Of a stretch of DNA of 64,000 nucleotides, positions 36,844-46,274 are shown piece after piece. The stretch's first letter is position 1, and every line of letters begins with the position of its first letter. The notes below the pieces were generated by a model. The model saw only the letters and a list, made by a program, of their open reading frames with translations. It was not told the origin of the DNA and searched no databases. The DNA is from Acetobacteraceae bacterium (GTDB taxonomy: Bacteria > Pseudomonadota > Alphaproteobacteria > Acetobacterales > Acetobacteraceae), in assembly GCA_031291725.1 (NCBI GenBank), contig JARLIM010000035.1, forward strand, positions 1 through 64,000, in the 5' to 3' direction. The position numbers were made by a program, and so were the translations under genes.

Positions 36844-39800
36844 ATGACCGATACCAAAGAACTTCTCACCGGCTATCAAAACCAATTACGCACATCCAAA
36901 AGCTTCGTGATCATCTGCATCGAAGAGCCGGTGGCGAACTCTACGGTGCATGCCGGCGGAAAAATCGCTGGCAAAGGTTGGGTTGTCGCCAATGTCGAAC
37001 TCGATTCGATCCAGATCTATATCGGCGGTCATTTCTGCGGCTCGGCCATCTATGGCGAATGGCGCCCGGATATCGCCAAGCAATTCCCCACCTACCCGCA
37101 GGCCGACCAATCCGGCTTCGTCTTTTCCGTCAACGCCCCGGAGGATCTGACAGCGGATCATCACGAGATGATGATCGTGGTGAAAACCGTCCACGATGAA
37201 GAAATCAAACGCATCGTGCCACTGGAATTCACCCAGGCTGCCGACGAGACCTTCACCCACACACATATGGGCCTCGATTTCCGGCCGATCCGGGTGTTTG
37301 TCGACGATGCCCGGATTGATGAGAACGGTATTTTCCGGGCGCGCGGCTGGGCGGCCTCGCTGTCGCCGCTGCTCGAATTGCGCATGTATCTGGGCAAGGA
37401 ACGGCTCGGCGAGCCAGAGATGGGCCTGGCGCGGCCAGACGTGGCGCAGAGCCATCCTGAATATTCCAACGCCGACAACTCCGGCTTCCGGCTGGCGCAG
37501 CAAGTGGATGATTCAATCGGAGACGCCTCGGTTCTGCGCGTGCAGGCGATCTGCGCGGGTGGGGTGCGGCGGCATATTCTGGTGCCGGTGGAACGCAGCC
37601 AAATCCGGCGGCGCAGCAGCAATGCCGTCGCGGGCGCGAATTTCTGTCTCGATACCGCTGTCGTCAACACGCTCGGGCGCGTGAGTGTCTCCGGCTGGGC
37701 TGTGTCGGAATTCGGCGTGACGGATATCGTGGTCGAGCTTGATGGCGTCTCCATCGGCTCCGCGCAGACCGGATTGCCCCGCCCGGATGTGGGCAATCGC
37801 TTTCCGCGCATCGCCTCCGCCCGCAATGCCGGCTTCCGCTTCACGCAGGAACTCGGCTGCGAGATGTCCGGCGAGCATCTGCTCAACCTGCGCATGCATG
37901 AGGGCAATGGTGAGACGCGCGATATTTTGCTGCCGGTGCAGGCGGAAGCGGGGATCGCCGAGGCCGTCCTCCGCGACGACACACCCGCAAGCGCCATTAA
38001 ATCCGATCTCGATCTGCCCATTTTATCCGGCGATCACGCACGCGACCCAGTGCGGACCGCCCTCACCATCACCGGCTGGGCGATTGCGCCGGAAGGAGTT
38101 GATTTCGTTGAAGTCAAAGTGGACGAGGCACCGTTTGGCCGCGCCTATTACGGCATGCGCCGTGAAGATGTGGAAGCCGTGTTCCCCACCTATGACACCG
38201 CATTGCTCTCCGGCTTCACCCTGGTCATTCCCGCACGCTCGCTGAGCGAAGGCGAACATGGCGTTCAGGTGATCGTCCACAGCAAGAACGGCGAGACCGC
38301 GCAGCGCCGTTTCACGGTGCTGTGCGAGAAATCCGACGAAATTCCGCACCACGAAATGCTACGCGACCGGGTTGGGCAGGCCGAAATCAACTATGGCAAC
38401 CGCGTGCTCCAGGCCTTTGCGCCGGTACGTTTCGAGGTCTTCATACTCCTCGATGACGGCTTGGAGGAATGCGCGCAGCAAGCCCGTCAGACCCTATGCT
38501 CGCTGATTGCCCAGACCTATCGCGACTGGCACGCCCATATCGTCATCCGGCAAGAAGATGACGCGGCCCAGGATTTTATTCTCGGCTCGCTCGACGCCTC
38601 AAACGTATCGGTCGGCCTGCATGATTGGTCGCAGCGCCTCGGTGCGGAGCACAGCTACGTCCTGCGTCTGCGGGCGGGCGACCGGCTGAGCGTGGATGCG
38701 TTGATGGAATGGGCGCTGCATGCCGCGCAGAACCCACATCAGACGGTGATCTACGCTGACGACCGTCGCCACAACGCAACCGTCGGGCATGATGGACCGT
38801 TCTTCAAACCGGATTGGTCGCCGGATCTGCTGCTGAGCTTCAACTATATTGGCCGCGCATACTGCGTGCGCGCCGCCTCCGTGGTGAACATGGGCATCGG
38901 CACGTTCGATTTCCAAACTGCCAGCGATCATGATTTCGTCTTGCGCCTGACCGAGCATGCCCAAGCGGTCGGACATGTGACACGGCTTTTGCTGGAATCC
39001 GCGACGTGCGATCCGCGCGATCAGATGGATGTCTCGGCGGTCGAGGTCGCTTTGCAGCGTCAAGGCGTGGCGGCCAGCGTGTTGCCGGGGCGGGCCGTCG
39101 GCACGTGTTGGGTGCAGCGGCATCTCGTCGCCCCTGGCCGGGTGTCGGTGATCATTCCCACCATCGCCGCACGCGGATTGATCGAAACCACCCTCAAGGG
39201 CCTGCGGGAAAACACCGCATGGCCGGACCTGGAAATCATCTGCCTGGACAATATTCCGCCCGGCGAGACCGCGCATTGGAAAACCTGGCTGCGCGAACAT
39301 GCCGATGTCGTCGTGGAGATTGCCGAGCCGTTCAACTGGTCGCGCTTCAACAATATCGGTGCGGCGGCGGCAACGGGGGAGTATCTGCTCTTCCTCAACG
39401 ACGACATCGAAGTGCTGCATCCCAATTGGCTGGAAGTTCTGGTCAGTCATGCCCAGCGCCCGGAGGTGGGGGTGGTGGGGCCGCAATTGCTGTATCCAGA
39501 CGGCAAAGTGCAGCACGCCGGCATCGTGATGACCCCGATCGGCGGGCGGCATATCTTCCGCTTTGCCGATGGCGACGAGCCCGGCCCGTTCGGCATGGCG
39601 CTGTCTGAACGCGACATCCTCGCTGTCACCGGAGCCTGCATGCTGATGCGGCGCGCGGCGTTCGAGGCGGCAGGGCGGTTCAACGAGACGCACAGCGTGG
39701 TCAACAACGACGTCGATTACTGCCTGCGCGCCCGCGCCGCCGGCCAGAAGGTGATCTTCACGCCGCATGCACGCTTGGTGCACCACGAATTGGTCAGCCG

Positions 39801-41103
39801 CGCCAAGATCACCGACATCTATGACAAGGACGCCTTCCAGAAAGATTGGGGCAATCTGATCCTCAAGGGCGATCCCTATTTCAACCCCAATCTCGATTTG
39901 GGCTCAGATCAGTGGCAACCCGAGGCGGAGCCGAGCCAGATGGTCTATGCCGGCCATCCGCTGTTCGACCACAGCCGCGTGCAGCGGATTCTGGCCGTCA
40001 AGCTGGACCATATCGGCGATTTCATCACCGCCTTGCCCGCCTTACGGCGGCTGAAGCAACGCTTCCCCAATGCCGAATTGCACGTCCTCGTCGCCAAGGC
40101 CTCGCTGGCTTTGGCCGAGCTTGAGCCCTGCATCGATCAGACACATGAATTCGCCTTCTTCCACACCCGCTCTGGCGAAGGCCAACGTGCGGTGACGGAA
40201 GATGAATTGCTGGAACTGCGCGCGCATCTTACGCCATATGCATTTGATATCGCTATTGATTTGCGCATGCAGCCGGAAACCAGACGGGTGCTGCAATACA
40301 CCGGCGCGCGCTTCCTGGCTGGCTTTGAAGGCATGTCGCTGTTCCCTTGGCTCGATCTCGCCATTCCGTGGGAAGGCGATCAGCAATTGCAGGCCAAACG
40401 GCTGCATGTCTCCGACCGCATGACCATGCTCGTCGAATCATTGTCCGTGGCTGGTGAAAATGAGCGCCCGGTCTTGGAGTCCATCAGTCGGCAGATGGCG
40501 ATGGAATACCTTCGGGCTCTGCCTGCGCTGGCCGAATTGCCGGATGGTTTCTTCAATGGCACCGTCATCTGCGTCCATCCCGGCGTCGGGTCAGATACCC
40601 GCCAATGGCCCGCCGCGCATTTTGCCGGGCTGATCGACCTGTTGGTCGGCGAGGCCGGGGCGAACATCATCCTGATCGGTGCCGGAGAAGAAGCCGCGAT
40701 TGCCCTGGAAGTGCTTGAACGCCTCTCCCGGCCAGACGGTGTGCTCTCGCTTGTCGGCAAGACCAATCTGCGCGATTTGCCATATATCCTGCGTGTATGT
40801 GACGCCTATGTCGGCAATAATAGCGGCCCGAAACACATCGCAGCCGCCCTTGGCGTGCCCACGCTGGGGGTTCACTCAGCCGTGGTGGACACCACGGAAT
40901 GGGGACCGCTGGGGCCCAACGCCGCCGCCATCCGGCGCAATGTGTTCTGCGGCCCGTGCTATCTGGCCTATGCCTCGCAATGCGCCCGTGGCTTGGCATG
41001 CATGACCGGGCTCCTCCCCGCCGACGTCTATCGTGCCTGCCGGCGTATGCTCGCCCTGGCAAATACAGATAAATCACGGATCAAAATGGTTGGCTCGGAT
41101 TAA
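36844..41103 (+). CDS. Giant multidomain glycosyltransferase (4 modules + GT2 + GT9)
   Basis: 1419 aa. Residues about 37-500 are four repeats of roughly 95 residues with the pattern GWA...G..RPDV...FP...SGF, likely beta-sandwich modules. About 535-755 is a GT2-like domain (ILLDDGLEE, YADDRRHN, FKPDWSPDLLLS). About 765-1000 is a second, canonical GT2 (VSVIIPT at 767, FLNDDIEVLHP as DxD). From 1048 comes a GT9 heptosyltransferase-like domain (RILAVKLDHIGDF, VHPGVGSDTRQWP, GNNSGPKHIAAALGVPT). No signal or membrane segments. It probably builds several linkages of a surface glycan. A small repeat protein follows 49 bases on. Confidence 0.87.
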   Translation: MTDTKELLTGYQNQLRTSKSFVIICIEEPVANSTVHAGGKIAGKGWVVANVELDSIQIYIGGHFCGSAIYGEWRPDIAKQFPTYPQADQSGFVFSVNAPEDLTADHHEMMIVVKTVHDEEIKRIVPLEFTQAADETFTHTHMGLDFRPIRVFVDDARIDENGIFRARGWAASLSPLLELRMYLGKERLGEPEMGLARPDVAQSHPEYSNADNSGFRLAQQVDDSIGDASVLRVQAICAGGVRRHILVPVERSQIRRRSSNAVAGANFCLDTAVVNTLGRVSVSGWAVSEFGVTDIVVELDGVSIGSAQTGLPRPDVGNRFPRIASARNAGFRFTQELGCEMSGEHLLNLRMHEGNGETRDILLPVQAEAGIAEAVLRDDTPASAIKSDLDLPILSGDHARDPVRTALTITGWAIAPEGVDFVEVKVDEAPFGRAYYGMRREDVEAVFPTYDTALLSGFTLVIPARSLSEGEHGVQVIVHSKNGETAQRRFTVLCEKSDEIPHHEMLRDRVGQAEINYGNRVLQAFAPVRFEVFILLDDGLEECAQQARQTLCSLIAQTYRDWHAHIVIRQEDDAAQDFILGSLDASNVSVGLHDWSQRLGAEHSYVLRLRAGDRLSVDALMEWALHAAQNPHQTVIYADDRRHNATVGHDGPFFKPDWSPDLLLSFNYIGRAYCVRAASVVNMGIGTFDFQTASDHDFVLRLTEHAQAVGHVTRLLLESATCDPRDQMDVSAVEVALQRQGVAASVLPGRAVGTCWVQRHLVAPGRVSVIIPTIAARGLIETTLKGLRENTAWPDLEIICLDNIPPGETAHWKTWLREHADVVVEIAEPFNWSRFNNIGAAAATGEYLLFLNDDIEVLHPNWLEVLVSHAQRPEVGVVGPQLLYPDGKVQHAGIVMTPIGGRHIFRFADGDEPGPFGMALSERDILAVTGACMLMRRAAFEAAGRFNETHSVVNNDVDYCLRARAAGQKVIFTPHARLVHHELVSRAKITDIYDKDAFQKDWGNLILKGDPYFNPNLDLGSDQWQPEAEPSQMVYAGHPLFDHSRVQRILAVKLDHIGDFITALPALRRLKQRFPNAELHVLVAKASLALAELEPCIDQTHEFAFFHTRSGEGQRAVTEDELLELRAHLTPYAFDIAIDLRMQPETRRVLQYTGARFLAGFEGMSLFPWLDLAIPWEGDQQLQAKRLHVSDRMTMLVESLSVAGENERPVLESISRQMAMEYLRALPALAELPDGFFNGTVICVHPGVGSDTRQWPAAHFAGLIDLLVGEAGANIILIGAGEEAAIALEVLERLSRPDGVLSLVGKTNLRDLPYILRVCDAYVGNNSGPKHIAAALGVPTLGVHSAVVDTTEWGPLGPNAAAIRRNVFCGPCYLAYASQCARGLACMTGLLPADVYRACRRMLALANTDKSRIKMVGSD

Positions 41104-41152
41104 AAATTACATTAGTATTTTGTAATCATATTACATCACGAGATCACTGTGC

Positions 41153-41551
41153 ATGGCCATTGTCATCCCTTTCAAAACGCTGTCTGAGCGGTTTCCAGAC
41201 CTGATCAGTGGAGCGGGTCTGGCCTATGGCCTGCAGGACCAGATGAAGACCTTGATTCGGCTGATGCTGGCGCCCGTGCGGGTGGATGAAACTTGGTATT
41301 GCAGCAAATACCCCGATGTCGCTCACGCAATCAGGGCTGGAATCTTTACATCCGCCACACGGCATTTCGTCGATCATGGCTATTTTGAAGGACGGCAACC
41401 GGGCCGGATGGAGGTCGATGAGGCGTGGTATTTGCGGGCATACCCCGACATCGCCGAACTGGTCGATGTCGGAGAAATCGCCTCAGCAACTGAGCATTTC
41501 AATCAGCACGGCTATGACGAAGGACGCCTGCCAGTCCCATTGCCGGACTGA
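41153..41551 (+). CDS. Small protein made of two PDV/EGR repeats
   Basis: 132 aa. After a 40-residue helical start come two repeats of about 45 residues: VDETWYCSKYPDV...HFVDHGYFEGRQP and VDEAWYLRAYPDI...HFNQHGYDEGRLP. The same repeat occurs in the protein at 61695 and in the N-terminus of the glycosyltransferase at 58879. No signal peptide or catalytic motif. Follows the giant glycosyltransferase on the same strand across an AT-rich gap with a weak ATTACA/TGTAAT hairpin. Function unknown; a scaffold or glycan-enzyme partner is a guess. Confidence 0.78.
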   Translation: MAIVIPFKTLSERFPDLISGAGLAYGLQDQMKTLIRLMLAPVRVDETWYCSKYPDVAHAIRAGIFTSATRHFVDHGYFEGRQPGRMEVDEAWYLRAYPDIAELVDVGEIASATEHFNQHGYDEGRLPVPLPD

Positions 41552-41564
41552 CAGGCACCGATCT

Positions 41565-42290
41565 TCAGCGGCCGTTCTGCTTGCGCCATTGCGCGAACGC
41601 CACCAGATTGCTCTCATCCGTCGGCGGATACAGCCCCAGCGTGATCGCCCCGTTGCGCACGCGCTCCTGCACGTAATCCTCGAACACCGTCATCTCCACC
41701 GCCTCATCGGCGATCTCCTCGGCCATGTCGGCCGGGATGATGATCACGCCGTCGCAATCGCCCACCACGATGTCACCGGGAAATACCGGCGCGTCGCCGC
41801 AACCGATCGGCACGTTGATGTCGATGGCTTCGTGCAGCGTCAGATTGGTGGGGGCTGACGGGCGTTGATGATAGCTGGCGATGTTCATGCCCGCGATATC
41901 CGCGCTATCGCGGAAGCCGCCATCCGTCACCACACCCACCACGCCGCGCACCATCAGGCGGGTGACGAGAATGCCACCGGCCGAGGCCGCGCGGGCATCC
42001 TTGCGGCTGTCGATCACCATCACGCAGCCGGCAGGCGCTTCCTCCACGCCCTTGCGCTGCGGGTGGGCGTGGTTGCGGAAGACCGTCATCGGGTTGCGAT
42101 CTTCGCGCGCCGGAATGTAGCGCAGCGTATAGGCCGGTCCGACCATGGATTTGCCGTCTTTGGGCAACGCCAACGGCACCACGCCCTGCACCATCTGGTT
42201 GCGCAGGCCGCGCTTATAGAGGGCCGAGGCAATCGTTGCCGTGCTCACGCCGCGCAATTTGGCGCGGGTGGTTTCGTTCATCGAGATCAT
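41565..42290 (-). CDS. RraA-like family protein
   Basis: 241 aa from ATG 42290 (GAGGGG 9 bases upstream). RraA/HMG-aldolase fold: GPAYTLRY, VMVIDSRKDARAASAGGIL, GVVTDGGFRDS (the GxxxDGxxRD metal/pyruvate loop) and GDIVVGDCDGVIIIP. Members are either RNase E inhibitors or class II pyruvate aldolases such as 4-hydroxy-4-methyl-2-oxoglutarate aldolase. Pairing with the IlvD/Edd dehydratase 11 bases upstream favours an aldolase or hydratase step in sugar-acid breakdown over RNase control. Confidence 0.85.
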   Translation of the reverse strand: MISMNETTRAKLRGVSTATIASALYKRGLRNQMVQGVVPLALPKDGKSMVGPAYTLRYIPAREDRNPMTVFRNHAHPQRKGVEEAPAGCVMVIDSRKDARAASAGGILVTRLMVRGVVGVVTDGGFRDSADIAGMNIASYHQRPSAPTNLTLHEAIDINVPIGCGDAPVFPGDIVVGDCDGVIIIPADMAEEIADEAVEMTVFEDYVQERVRNGAITLGLYPPTDESNLVAFAQWRKQNGR

Positions 42291-42301
42291 GATCCGTCCC
42301 C

Positions 42302-44047
42302 TCAATAGATCGCGGGCTCACCCACGGGCGCGCCGAAATCGGTGCGCAGGAAGTCGAAATCGCAGCCCTGATCGGCCTGCTGGATGTGCTTGCTGAACAT
42401 CTGGCCATAGCCGCGCTCATAGCGTGGCGCGGGCGGCACCCAGGCGGCGCGGCGGGCGGCAAGTTCAGCGTCGGAGACTTCCATGCGGATCGTGCGCGCC
42501 TCCACATCCAGCGTGATGATGTCGCCGTTGCGCAACAGCGCCAGCGGCCCGCCGACATAGCTTTCCGGCGCCACATGCAGCACGCACGCGCCATAGGATG
42601 TGCCGGACATCCGCGCGTCGGACATCCGCAACATGTCGCGATGGCCTTCCTTGAGCAGCTTCTTGGGCATCGGCAGCATGCCCCATTCCGGCATGCCCGG
42701 CCCACCCTGCGGCCCAGCATTGCGCAGCACCAGCACGTGATCGGCCGTGATGTCCCAGCTCTCGTCCTCGACGGCTTTTTTCATGCTCGGATAATCGTCG
42801 AACACCACCGCCGGGCCGGAATGCTTGAGGAATTTCTGATCCATCGCCGCCGGTTTGATCACGCAACCGCTGGGCGAGATATTGCCGGTCAGCACGGCCA
42901 GCGAGCCCTCGGCATAGATCGGATCGGACAGCGAGCGGATCACGTCGTCATTATAGACCTTCGCCCCTTCGATGTTCTCGCCCACCGTCTTGCCGGAAAT
43001 GGTGAGGCAATCGAGGTGCAGATGCTCGCGCATCTTGTTCATCAGGCCCAGAATGCCGCCCGCGTAGTAGAAATCCTCCATCAGATAGGTCTTGCCGGTC
43101 GGGCGCACATTGCCGATCACCGGCACCTTGCGGGAATAGCGTTCGAAATCGGGCAGGCCGATCTCCTGGCCGGCGCGGCGGGCCATGGCGATCAGATGGA
43201 TGATCGCATTCGTCGAACAGCCCATCGCCATCGCCACCGCGATCGCGTTCTCGAATGCCTTGTGCGTCTGGATTTTCGACGGCTTGAGGTCTTCCCACAC
43301 CATTTCCACAATCCGACGGCCGCTCTCCGAGGCAAGGCGGATATGGCCGGAATCGGCGGCTGGCATCGACGAGCCACCCGGCAGCACCATGCCAACCGCT
43401 TCGGCAATCGCCGTCATGGTGGACGCCGTGCCCATCGTCATGCAGGTGCCATAGGAGCGGGCAATGCCTGCCTCCACACCCAGCCAATCCTTGTCCGTGA
43501 TGGTGCCCGCGCGCAGCTCGTCCCAATATTTCCAGCTATCCGAGCCGGAGCCGAGCGTCTTGCCGCCCCAGTTGCCGCGCAGCATCGGGCCAGCCGGCAG
43601 GAAGATCGCCGGAATATCCATCGACGTCGCGCCGAGCAGCAAACCCGGCGTGGTCTTGTCGCAACCGCCCATCAGCACCGCACCATCCACCGGATGCGCG
43701 CGCAGCAATTCCTCCACTTCCATCGCCAGCATGTTGCGATAGAGCATGGAGGTCGGCTTGAGATAGCTCTCCGACAGCGACAGCGCCGGCAGTTCCACCG
43801 GAAAGCCCCCGGCCATCAGAATGCCGCGTTTGACGTCTTCCACCCGCTGCTTGAAATGCATGTGGCAGGGCTGAAGGTCAGACCACGTATTGATGATCGC
43901 AATGACAGGTTTGCCGGTCCATTCCTCGGGCGAATAGCCCATCTGCATGGCGCGCGAGCGATGGCCGAAGCTGCGCAAATCGGCGGGGCCGAACCACCGC
44001 GCCGAGCGCAAATCCTGGGGCGAGCGACGCGGGGTCTGGCTGGTCAT
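42302..44047 (-). CDS. IlvD/Edd family dehydratase (sugar-acid type)
   Basis: 581 aa. Iron-sulfur dehydratase; the cluster cysteines are seen in SDLQPCHMH, MGGCDKTTPG and GTCMTMGTAST. The length and N-terminus (RSARWFGPADLRSFGHRSRAMQMGY) match the aldonate dehydratases such as L-arabinonate dehydratase rather than biosynthetic IlvD. Product would be a 2-keto-3-deoxy sugar acid. ATG 44047 has GAGGAA 9 bases upstream. In an operon with the RraA-like gene, under a LacI-type operator. Confidence 0.9.
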   Translation of the reverse strand: MTSQTPRRSPQDLRSARWFGPADLRSFGHRSRAMQMGYSPEEWTGKPVIAIINTWSDLQPCHMHFKQRVEDVKRGILMAGGFPVELPALSLSESYLKPTSMLYRNMLAMEVEELLRAHPVDGAVLMGGCDKTTPGLLLGATSMDIPAIFLPAGPMLRGNWGGKTLGSGSDSWKYWDELRAGTITDKDWLGVEAGIARSYGTCMTMGTASTMTAIAEAVGMVLPGGSSMPAADSGHIRLASESGRRIVEMVWEDLKPSKIQTHKAFENAIAVAMAMGCSTNAIIHLIAMARRAGQEIGLPDFERYSRKVPVIGNVRPTGKTYLMEDFYYAGGILGLMNKMREHLHLDCLTISGKTVGENIEGAKVYNDDVIRSLSDPIYAEGSLAVLTGNISPSGCVIKPAAMDQKFLKHSGPAVVFDDYPSMKKAVEDESWDITADHVLVLRNAGPQGGPGMPEWGMLPMPKKLLKEGHRDMLRMSDARMSGTSYGACVLHVAPESYVGGPLALLRNGDIITLDVEARTIRMEVSDAELAARRAAWVPPAPRYERGYGQMFSKHIQQADQGCDFDFLRTDFGAPVGEPAIY

Positions 44048-44103
44048 GAATCGTGCTTCCTCGATCTCGATCGGATCTCTACATCCGTTGCGGCACGATG
44101 ACA

Positions 44104-44117
44104 CGTTAACGCTAACA
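44104..44117 (-). promoter_or_regulatory. LacI-family-type operator
   Basis: CGTTAACGCTAACA, an imperfect palindrome with the central CG and GTTA/TAAC arms usual for LacI-family repressors, 57 bases before the dehydratase start. No lacI-type gene lies in the window, so the regulator is elsewhere. Confidence 0.55.
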
Positions 44118-44209
44118 TGGCTAGTCCGTCAGGCGTTGCATTGGCTGCTTGGCTCCCAGACGGCTTCGGCATTGGGGATAAATGTTGTGCGATGCAGCGT
44201 GGCGATGAG

Positions 44210-44908
44210 TCAGTCGAAGGCAGGGGTGACACCATGCGCGCGATAGGCATCGGCAGCCTCGGCTGTGATGAAACTGGCGATCAATGCCGAGGCCGCAACC
44301 GGATCGGCGGCGTCACGGGTGACGGCAGCGGAGAAGGACGAGACATTCTGCACCGCATCCGGGAACGGCCCGATGATCTCCACCCCCGGCACCACCATCA
44401 ACTCGCTGACCTGCTGCACCGCCAGATCGGCCGCACCCGAGACCAGGCACTCGGCGGTGAAGCCCTGCGGAATGATGGTCGCGCGCGCATTGATGGCCTC
44501 CGCAATGCCAAGCCTGTCGATCAGCTTCTGGAAATAGATGCCCGAAGCGCCGCCCCTGGAATAGGCCACTGAACGTGCTGCCAGCAGCGAGTCGATGAAC
44601 GCCGCCTCGCTGCCGATCTCCGGCTGGATCGCGCCCGCCACCACCGCCACCCCCAGCAGCGAATGCGCAATCTCTGCCCGGCTGGCGGGATTGATCGCGC
44701 CCTGTTCGGCCAACCGGTCCATCGCATCGACCATCGCCACCACCACATCGGCCCGCTCACCGGCGGCGAGCTTGGCGATGATCACGGTGGTGGGCGCCCA
44801 GAATGTCTCAACCTTGATGCCGGACCGCGCCTCGAATGCCGGCAAAATCTGCGCCTCGAACGCACCGCGCACGGCAAGCGCGCACATCATCGTCACGGTC
44901 TGTACCAT
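44210..44908 (-). CDS. ModA-like substrate-binding protein lacking a signal peptide
   Basis: 232 aa. Fold of periplasmic anion-binding proteins of the ModA/molybdate group: FEARSGIKVETFWAPTTVIIAKLAAGERADVVV at the start, SRGGASGIYFQKLIDRLGI in the middle, and a final ITAEAADAYRAHGVTPAFD typical of the family. The start MVQTVTMMCALAVRGAF is not an export signal, and no transporter genes are adjacent. It may be a cytosolic sensor-like derivative. Located upstream of the dehydratase operon but separated by 162 bases with the operator. Confidence 0.78.
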   Translation of the reverse strand: MVQTVTMMCALAVRGAFEAQILPAFEARSGIKVETFWAPTTVIIAKLAAGERADVVVAMVDAMDRLAEQGAINPASRAEIAHSLLGVAVVAGAIQPEIGSEAAFIDSLLAARSVAYSRGGASGIYFQKLIDRLGIAEAINARATIIPQGFTAECLVSGAADLAVQQVSELMVVPGVEIIGPFPDAVQNVSSFSAAVTRDAADPVAASALIASFITAEAADAYRAHGVTPAFD

Positions 44909-44925
44909 TGGATTGCTTCCCCTCC

Positions 44926-45012
44926 CCCGTCATGGCGCGCGCAGCGCAGCCATCCATCGCGATGCCACCAAGCCCTGCAATGGATTGCGGCATTGTGTGC
45001 CACAATGACGGG
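44926..45012. repeat. 87-bp terminal-inverted-repeat element, copy C
   Basis: CCCGTCAT...GTGCCACAATGACGGG. Matches the reverse complement of the 857-1051 pair. Sits between the hemB and ModA-like genes. Confidence 0.82.
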
Positions 45013-45066
45013 TTGGGGGAAGTCAGGATTGCACCATCACCCCCCGTCACCCCCCCGTCACCCCCA

Positions 45067-45152
45067 CCCGTCATGGCGCGCGCAGCGCAGCCATCCATCG
45101 CGATGCCACCAAGCCCTGCAATGGATTGCGGCACTGCGTGCCACAATGACGG
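45067..45152. repeat. 87-bp-type terminal-inverted-repeat element, copy D
   Basis: Same as copy C, 54 bases downstream, differing at a handful of positions. Intervening DNA is a CCCGTCAC-rich low-complexity stretch. Lies just after the hemB stop on the minus strand. Confidence 0.82.
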
Positions 45153-45175
45153 TTGAGGTGGTCAGGATGGCACCA

Positions 45176-46183
45176 TCACCCCCGCAACAGCTGCGCCGCC
45201 TTGACCGCGAAATACGTCAAAATCCCCGAGCATCCGGCGCGCTTGAACCCCATCAGGCTCTCCATCATCGCGCGATCATGATCTATCCAGCCGCGCTCCA
45301 CGCTGGCCATGATCATCGAATATTCGCCCGACACCTGATAGGCGAAGGTCGGCACATGGAACGTCTCATGCACGCGGCGGCAAATGTCCAAATAGGGCAT
45401 GCCCGGCTTGACCATCACCGAATCGGCGCCCTCCGCCAGATCATGCGCCACCTCGCGCAGGGCTTCATCGGTGTTGGCCGGGTCCATCTGATAGGTCTTC
45501 TTGTCGCCCCCCCGCAGCGCGCCCGAACTGCCCACCGCGTCGCGGAACGGGCCGTAAAACGCCGAGGCGTATTTGGCGGCGTAGCTCATCAGGCCGACAT
45601 TGATGAAACCCTCCGCATCCAGCGCCTGCCGCAGGGCGGCGATACGGCCATCCATCATGTCCGAGGGGGAGATGATGTCGATACCCGCCCGTGCCTGGTT
45701 CAGCGCCTGGGCGACCAGCTTTTCCAGCGTCTCATCATTGGCGACATAGCCATCGCGGATCACGCCGTCATGGCCGTGATCGGTATAGGGGTCGAGTGCC
45801 ACGTCTCCCAACAGCCCCATATCGGGGAATTCCCGCTTGAGCACGCGCGAGGCACGGCAGATCAGATTGTCCGGGTTGGCCGATTCCGTGCCCTCGGCAT
45901 CCTTCAAATCCGGCGGTGTGGCGGGAAACAGCGCAAGGGCCGGAATCCCAAGCTGCGCCGCCGCTTCCACATGCGCCGCCAGACGATCCACCGAGACGCG
46001 CTTCACCCCTGGCATGGCGGCAATGTCGCTCTCCTGCCCCTCGCCTTCCATGATGAAGATCGGCCAGATCAGATCATCCACCGACAGCGCATTCTCCGCC
46101 ATCAAACGCCGCGTCCACGGGGTGAGGCGGTTGCGACGCAGGCGGGTGTTGGGGAAGGCGCCGAGGCCGAGGCTGGCAGTCAT
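45176..46183 (-). CDS. hemB: Delta-aminolevulinic acid dehydratase (porphobilinogen synthase)
   Basis: 335 aa. Joins two 5-aminolevulinates to porphobilinogen in heme and B12 synthesis. The Schiff-base lysines are in YAAKYASAFYGPFR and VMVKPGMPYLD. The metal site reads DVALDPYTDHGHDG, with aspartates instead of the zinc cysteines, i.e. the Mg-dependent class usual in alphaproteobacteria. ATG 46183 gives the normal start (MTASLGLGAFPNTRLRRNR). 91 bases after the dehydrogenase gene. Confidence 0.96.
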   Translation of the reverse strand: MTASLGLGAFPNTRLRRNRLTPWTRRLMAENALSVDDLIWPIFIMEGEGQESDIAAMPGVKRVSVDRLAAHVEAAAQLGIPALALFPATPPDLKDAEGTESANPDNLICRASRVLKREFPDMGLLGDVALDPYTDHGHDGVIRDGYVANDETLEKLVAQALNQARAGIDIISPSDMMDGRIAALRQALDAEGFINVGLMSYAAKYASAFYGPFRDAVGSSGALRGGDKKTYQMDPANTDEALREVAHDLAEGADSVMVKPGMPYLDICRRVHETFHVPTFAYQVSGEYSMIMASVERGWIDHDRAMMESLMGFKRAGCSGILTYFAVKAAQLLRG

Positions 46184-46274
46184 AGTGGCCGAAACTCCCT
46201 GAAACGTGCCCGGCATCGGGCGCTGCGCCATCGTTGCACCAAGTCGGGCGTGCATGAAAGATGCGCCGCGTCCC

